From positions 248,001-312,000 of the forward strand of contig JAWNGF010000007.1 of the NCBI GenBank assembly GCA_037039685.1: a stretch of 64,000 nt of DNA, in the 5' to 3' direction. The position numbers and the translations under genes are program-made. Below the pieces are notes generated by a model. The model was not told the DNA's origin and searched no databases. It was given only the letters and a program-made list of their open reading frames with translations. Shown here in pieces: positions 62,771-64,000 of the stretch. How positions within the stretch are numbered: position 1 is the stretch's first letter; each line of letters starts with the position of its first letter. The DNA comes from Ceratobasidium sp. AG-K. Lineage: Eukaryota > Basidiomycota > Agaricomycetes > Cantharellales > Ceratobasidiaceae.

Positions 62771-64000
62771 TACTGCAAAGCCACAAATGAATCACCCATG
62801 GTATATGCACAAGCAGAGGGAATCACGGAAAACATCTTGACTCTCATCAACTGTGGCTCCTCTAGAAACTTCATCGACCTGAACTTTGCAAAAAAAAACA
62901 ATATTCCCTTGATCCCTTTACAAACGCCTAGAAGCGTGGAGATGATCGATGGGAAAACTCAAAAAAACCACATCCAGCACCGATGCAAATTGAAATTTGA
63001 CATAGAAGGAAGAACCTTCAAACAAAGATTCTATGTCATGCCTACAGGAACCCAACCTATGATCCTTGGTATGACATGGTTGAAGGAAACAAACCCCGAA
63101 ATTTTGTGGGCCCCATTCTCTATCAAATGGAGAAAGGAGCCTAACATCCAGGCAAAAGCAGGGATGTTACAAGAACTTCCGGAAGAACTCAAGGACTTTG
63201 CCAATGTCTTTGATGAGGAGCAATACGACAAACTCCCAGAACATAGGGAATGGGATTGCAAAATAGACTTCTATGACAACAACAAGCTCCCAAAACCAAA
63301 AAAGGCTTATCCGCTCTCACCCAGAGAAAGGGAAGCCACAAAGGAGTATGTGAGGTCAGAATTGAAGTCAGGAAGAATCAGACCCAGCGACTCCCCTGTT
63401 GCCGCTAGCCTATTCTTTGTCACAAAGGCACTGAAGCCAGGACAAACGGTGCCTGACCTGAGACCAGTTGTTGACTACAGAGGGGCAAACACGGAAACTA
63501 TCCCAGACCGTTACCCCATTCCGTTGATGGATCAACTCCTGGAGATCTTCAAGAAGACTAGCAACAAATCAAATGAAGAACTTTTTATCACCTCTCTAGA
63601 CCTGAAGAACGGTTTCTGGAATGTGAGAATCAGGGAGGGGGACAAATGGAAAACAGCATTCAGCACTTCTGAAGGCCTCTTTGAATACACTGTGATGGCT
63701 TTTGGACTGAAGAATGCACCTTCTACCTTCCAAAGAATGATGGACAATATTTTCAGAGACCAGATTGGGAAAAAGATAGTAGTCTACATCGACAATATCT
63801 TGATCATCTCTAGGGGAAGAAACCAACACACTTTGGACATCAGAGAAGTCCTTGGAAGGCTACGGAAAAACAATCTGTATGGGAACCTCAAAAAGTGCAC
63901 CTTTTACGGCAAAAAGGCCAATTGGGTAGGATTTGTCATGGATGAAAACGGTATCTCCATGAACAAAGACAAGATCAAGACTATCCAGGAATGGCCTATC
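62771..64000 (+). pseudogene. E6 pol, 5' part: protease and reverse transcriptase
   Basis: The frame is open from 62762 to the window end, with protein similarity to E2 pol starting at YYCKATNESPMVYA. A two-base shift near 62768 separates it from the preceding MYTTAKP frame. The protease motif reads LINCGSSRNF where E2 has LIDSGASKNF; the catalytic Asp is Asn (62849..62851). RT motifs are VVDYRGANTETIPDRYPIP, AFGLKNAPS and VYIDNILII, the second catalytic Asp again being Asn (63794..63796). It continues past position 64000. Confidence 0.87.

Larger units (their letters stand above)
59937..64000 (+). mobile_element. E6: Ty3/gypsy element, 5' part (runs off the window)
   Basis: The 487-nt 5' LTR starts at 59937 inside E5 pol (left flank gttgt; the right flank is outside). 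Then come a self-priming site, a leader, gag with one stop, and pol up to RT at the window end. It is distantly related to E2 and E3. The copy is inactive: a gag stop, a frame break before pol, protease Asp to Asn and RT Asp to Asn. Confidence 0.88.

Overview
The window reads as nuclear DNA of a basidiomycete fungus of the Agaricomycetes type, possibly a Rhizoctonia/Ceratobasidiaceae-like genome (inference). The reasons are the very short GT-AG introns (mostly 47-64 nt), a NACHT-TPR (NLR-like) gene, a DUF6535 membrane protein, and dense chromodomain-type Ty3/gypsy elements. There is no bacterial, CRISPR, rRNA or convincing tRNA signal.

Left arm (1-18690), ordinary host chromosome. In order: the 3' end of a single-pass membrane protein gene (1-991, +); about 3.5 kb without a supportable gene but with an inverted-repeat element near 3.5-3.7 kb; a NACHT-TPR gene with one in-frame TAG (4547-8300, -); a coilin-like Cajal-body gene (9158-10950, +); ribosomal protein eS26 (11472-12244, +); a DUF6535 gene (12751-about 15776, -); and the TFIIA large subunit TOA1 (16682-17921, -). 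All gene models were spliced by hand from the sequence.

Right arm (18691-64000), a stack of nested LTR retrotransposons. An old copia element (C0, from about 18691) has its gag split by gypsy element E1 (19371-53795, TSD ggtgg). E1 was entered by E2 (24365-31586, +, TSD tatga) and by E3 (33062-53317, -, TSD cctga). E3 was itself entered by E4 (35892-48915, -, TSD ctact). Further right, C0 carries a solo LTR of the E1 family (55026-55441) and E5 (from 55651, -). E5 is split by E6 (from 59937, +), which runs off the window. Removing each guest plus one TSD copy restores the host reading frame. LTR pairs differ by about 9/414 (E1), 3/457 (E2), and none that I can see in E3 and E4, which agrees with the nesting order.

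The most unusual material is in the retroelements. E2, E3 and E5 share a third gene of exactly 765 nt downstream of pol, with a conserved TATA-like box in front and a conserved hairpin behind. E4 is 13 kb long, apparently intact and almost free of CpG. It carries three extra genes between pol and its 3' LTR, one of them with two introns. E1, E2, E3 and E6 all show the same self-priming geometry: a 12-nt primer-binding site 2 nt after the LTR, complementary to the stretch beginning 33 nt after the TATA start. The decayed copies (C0, E5, E6) have lost catalytic Asp residues and gained TGA stops in ways that all fit CpG deamination.
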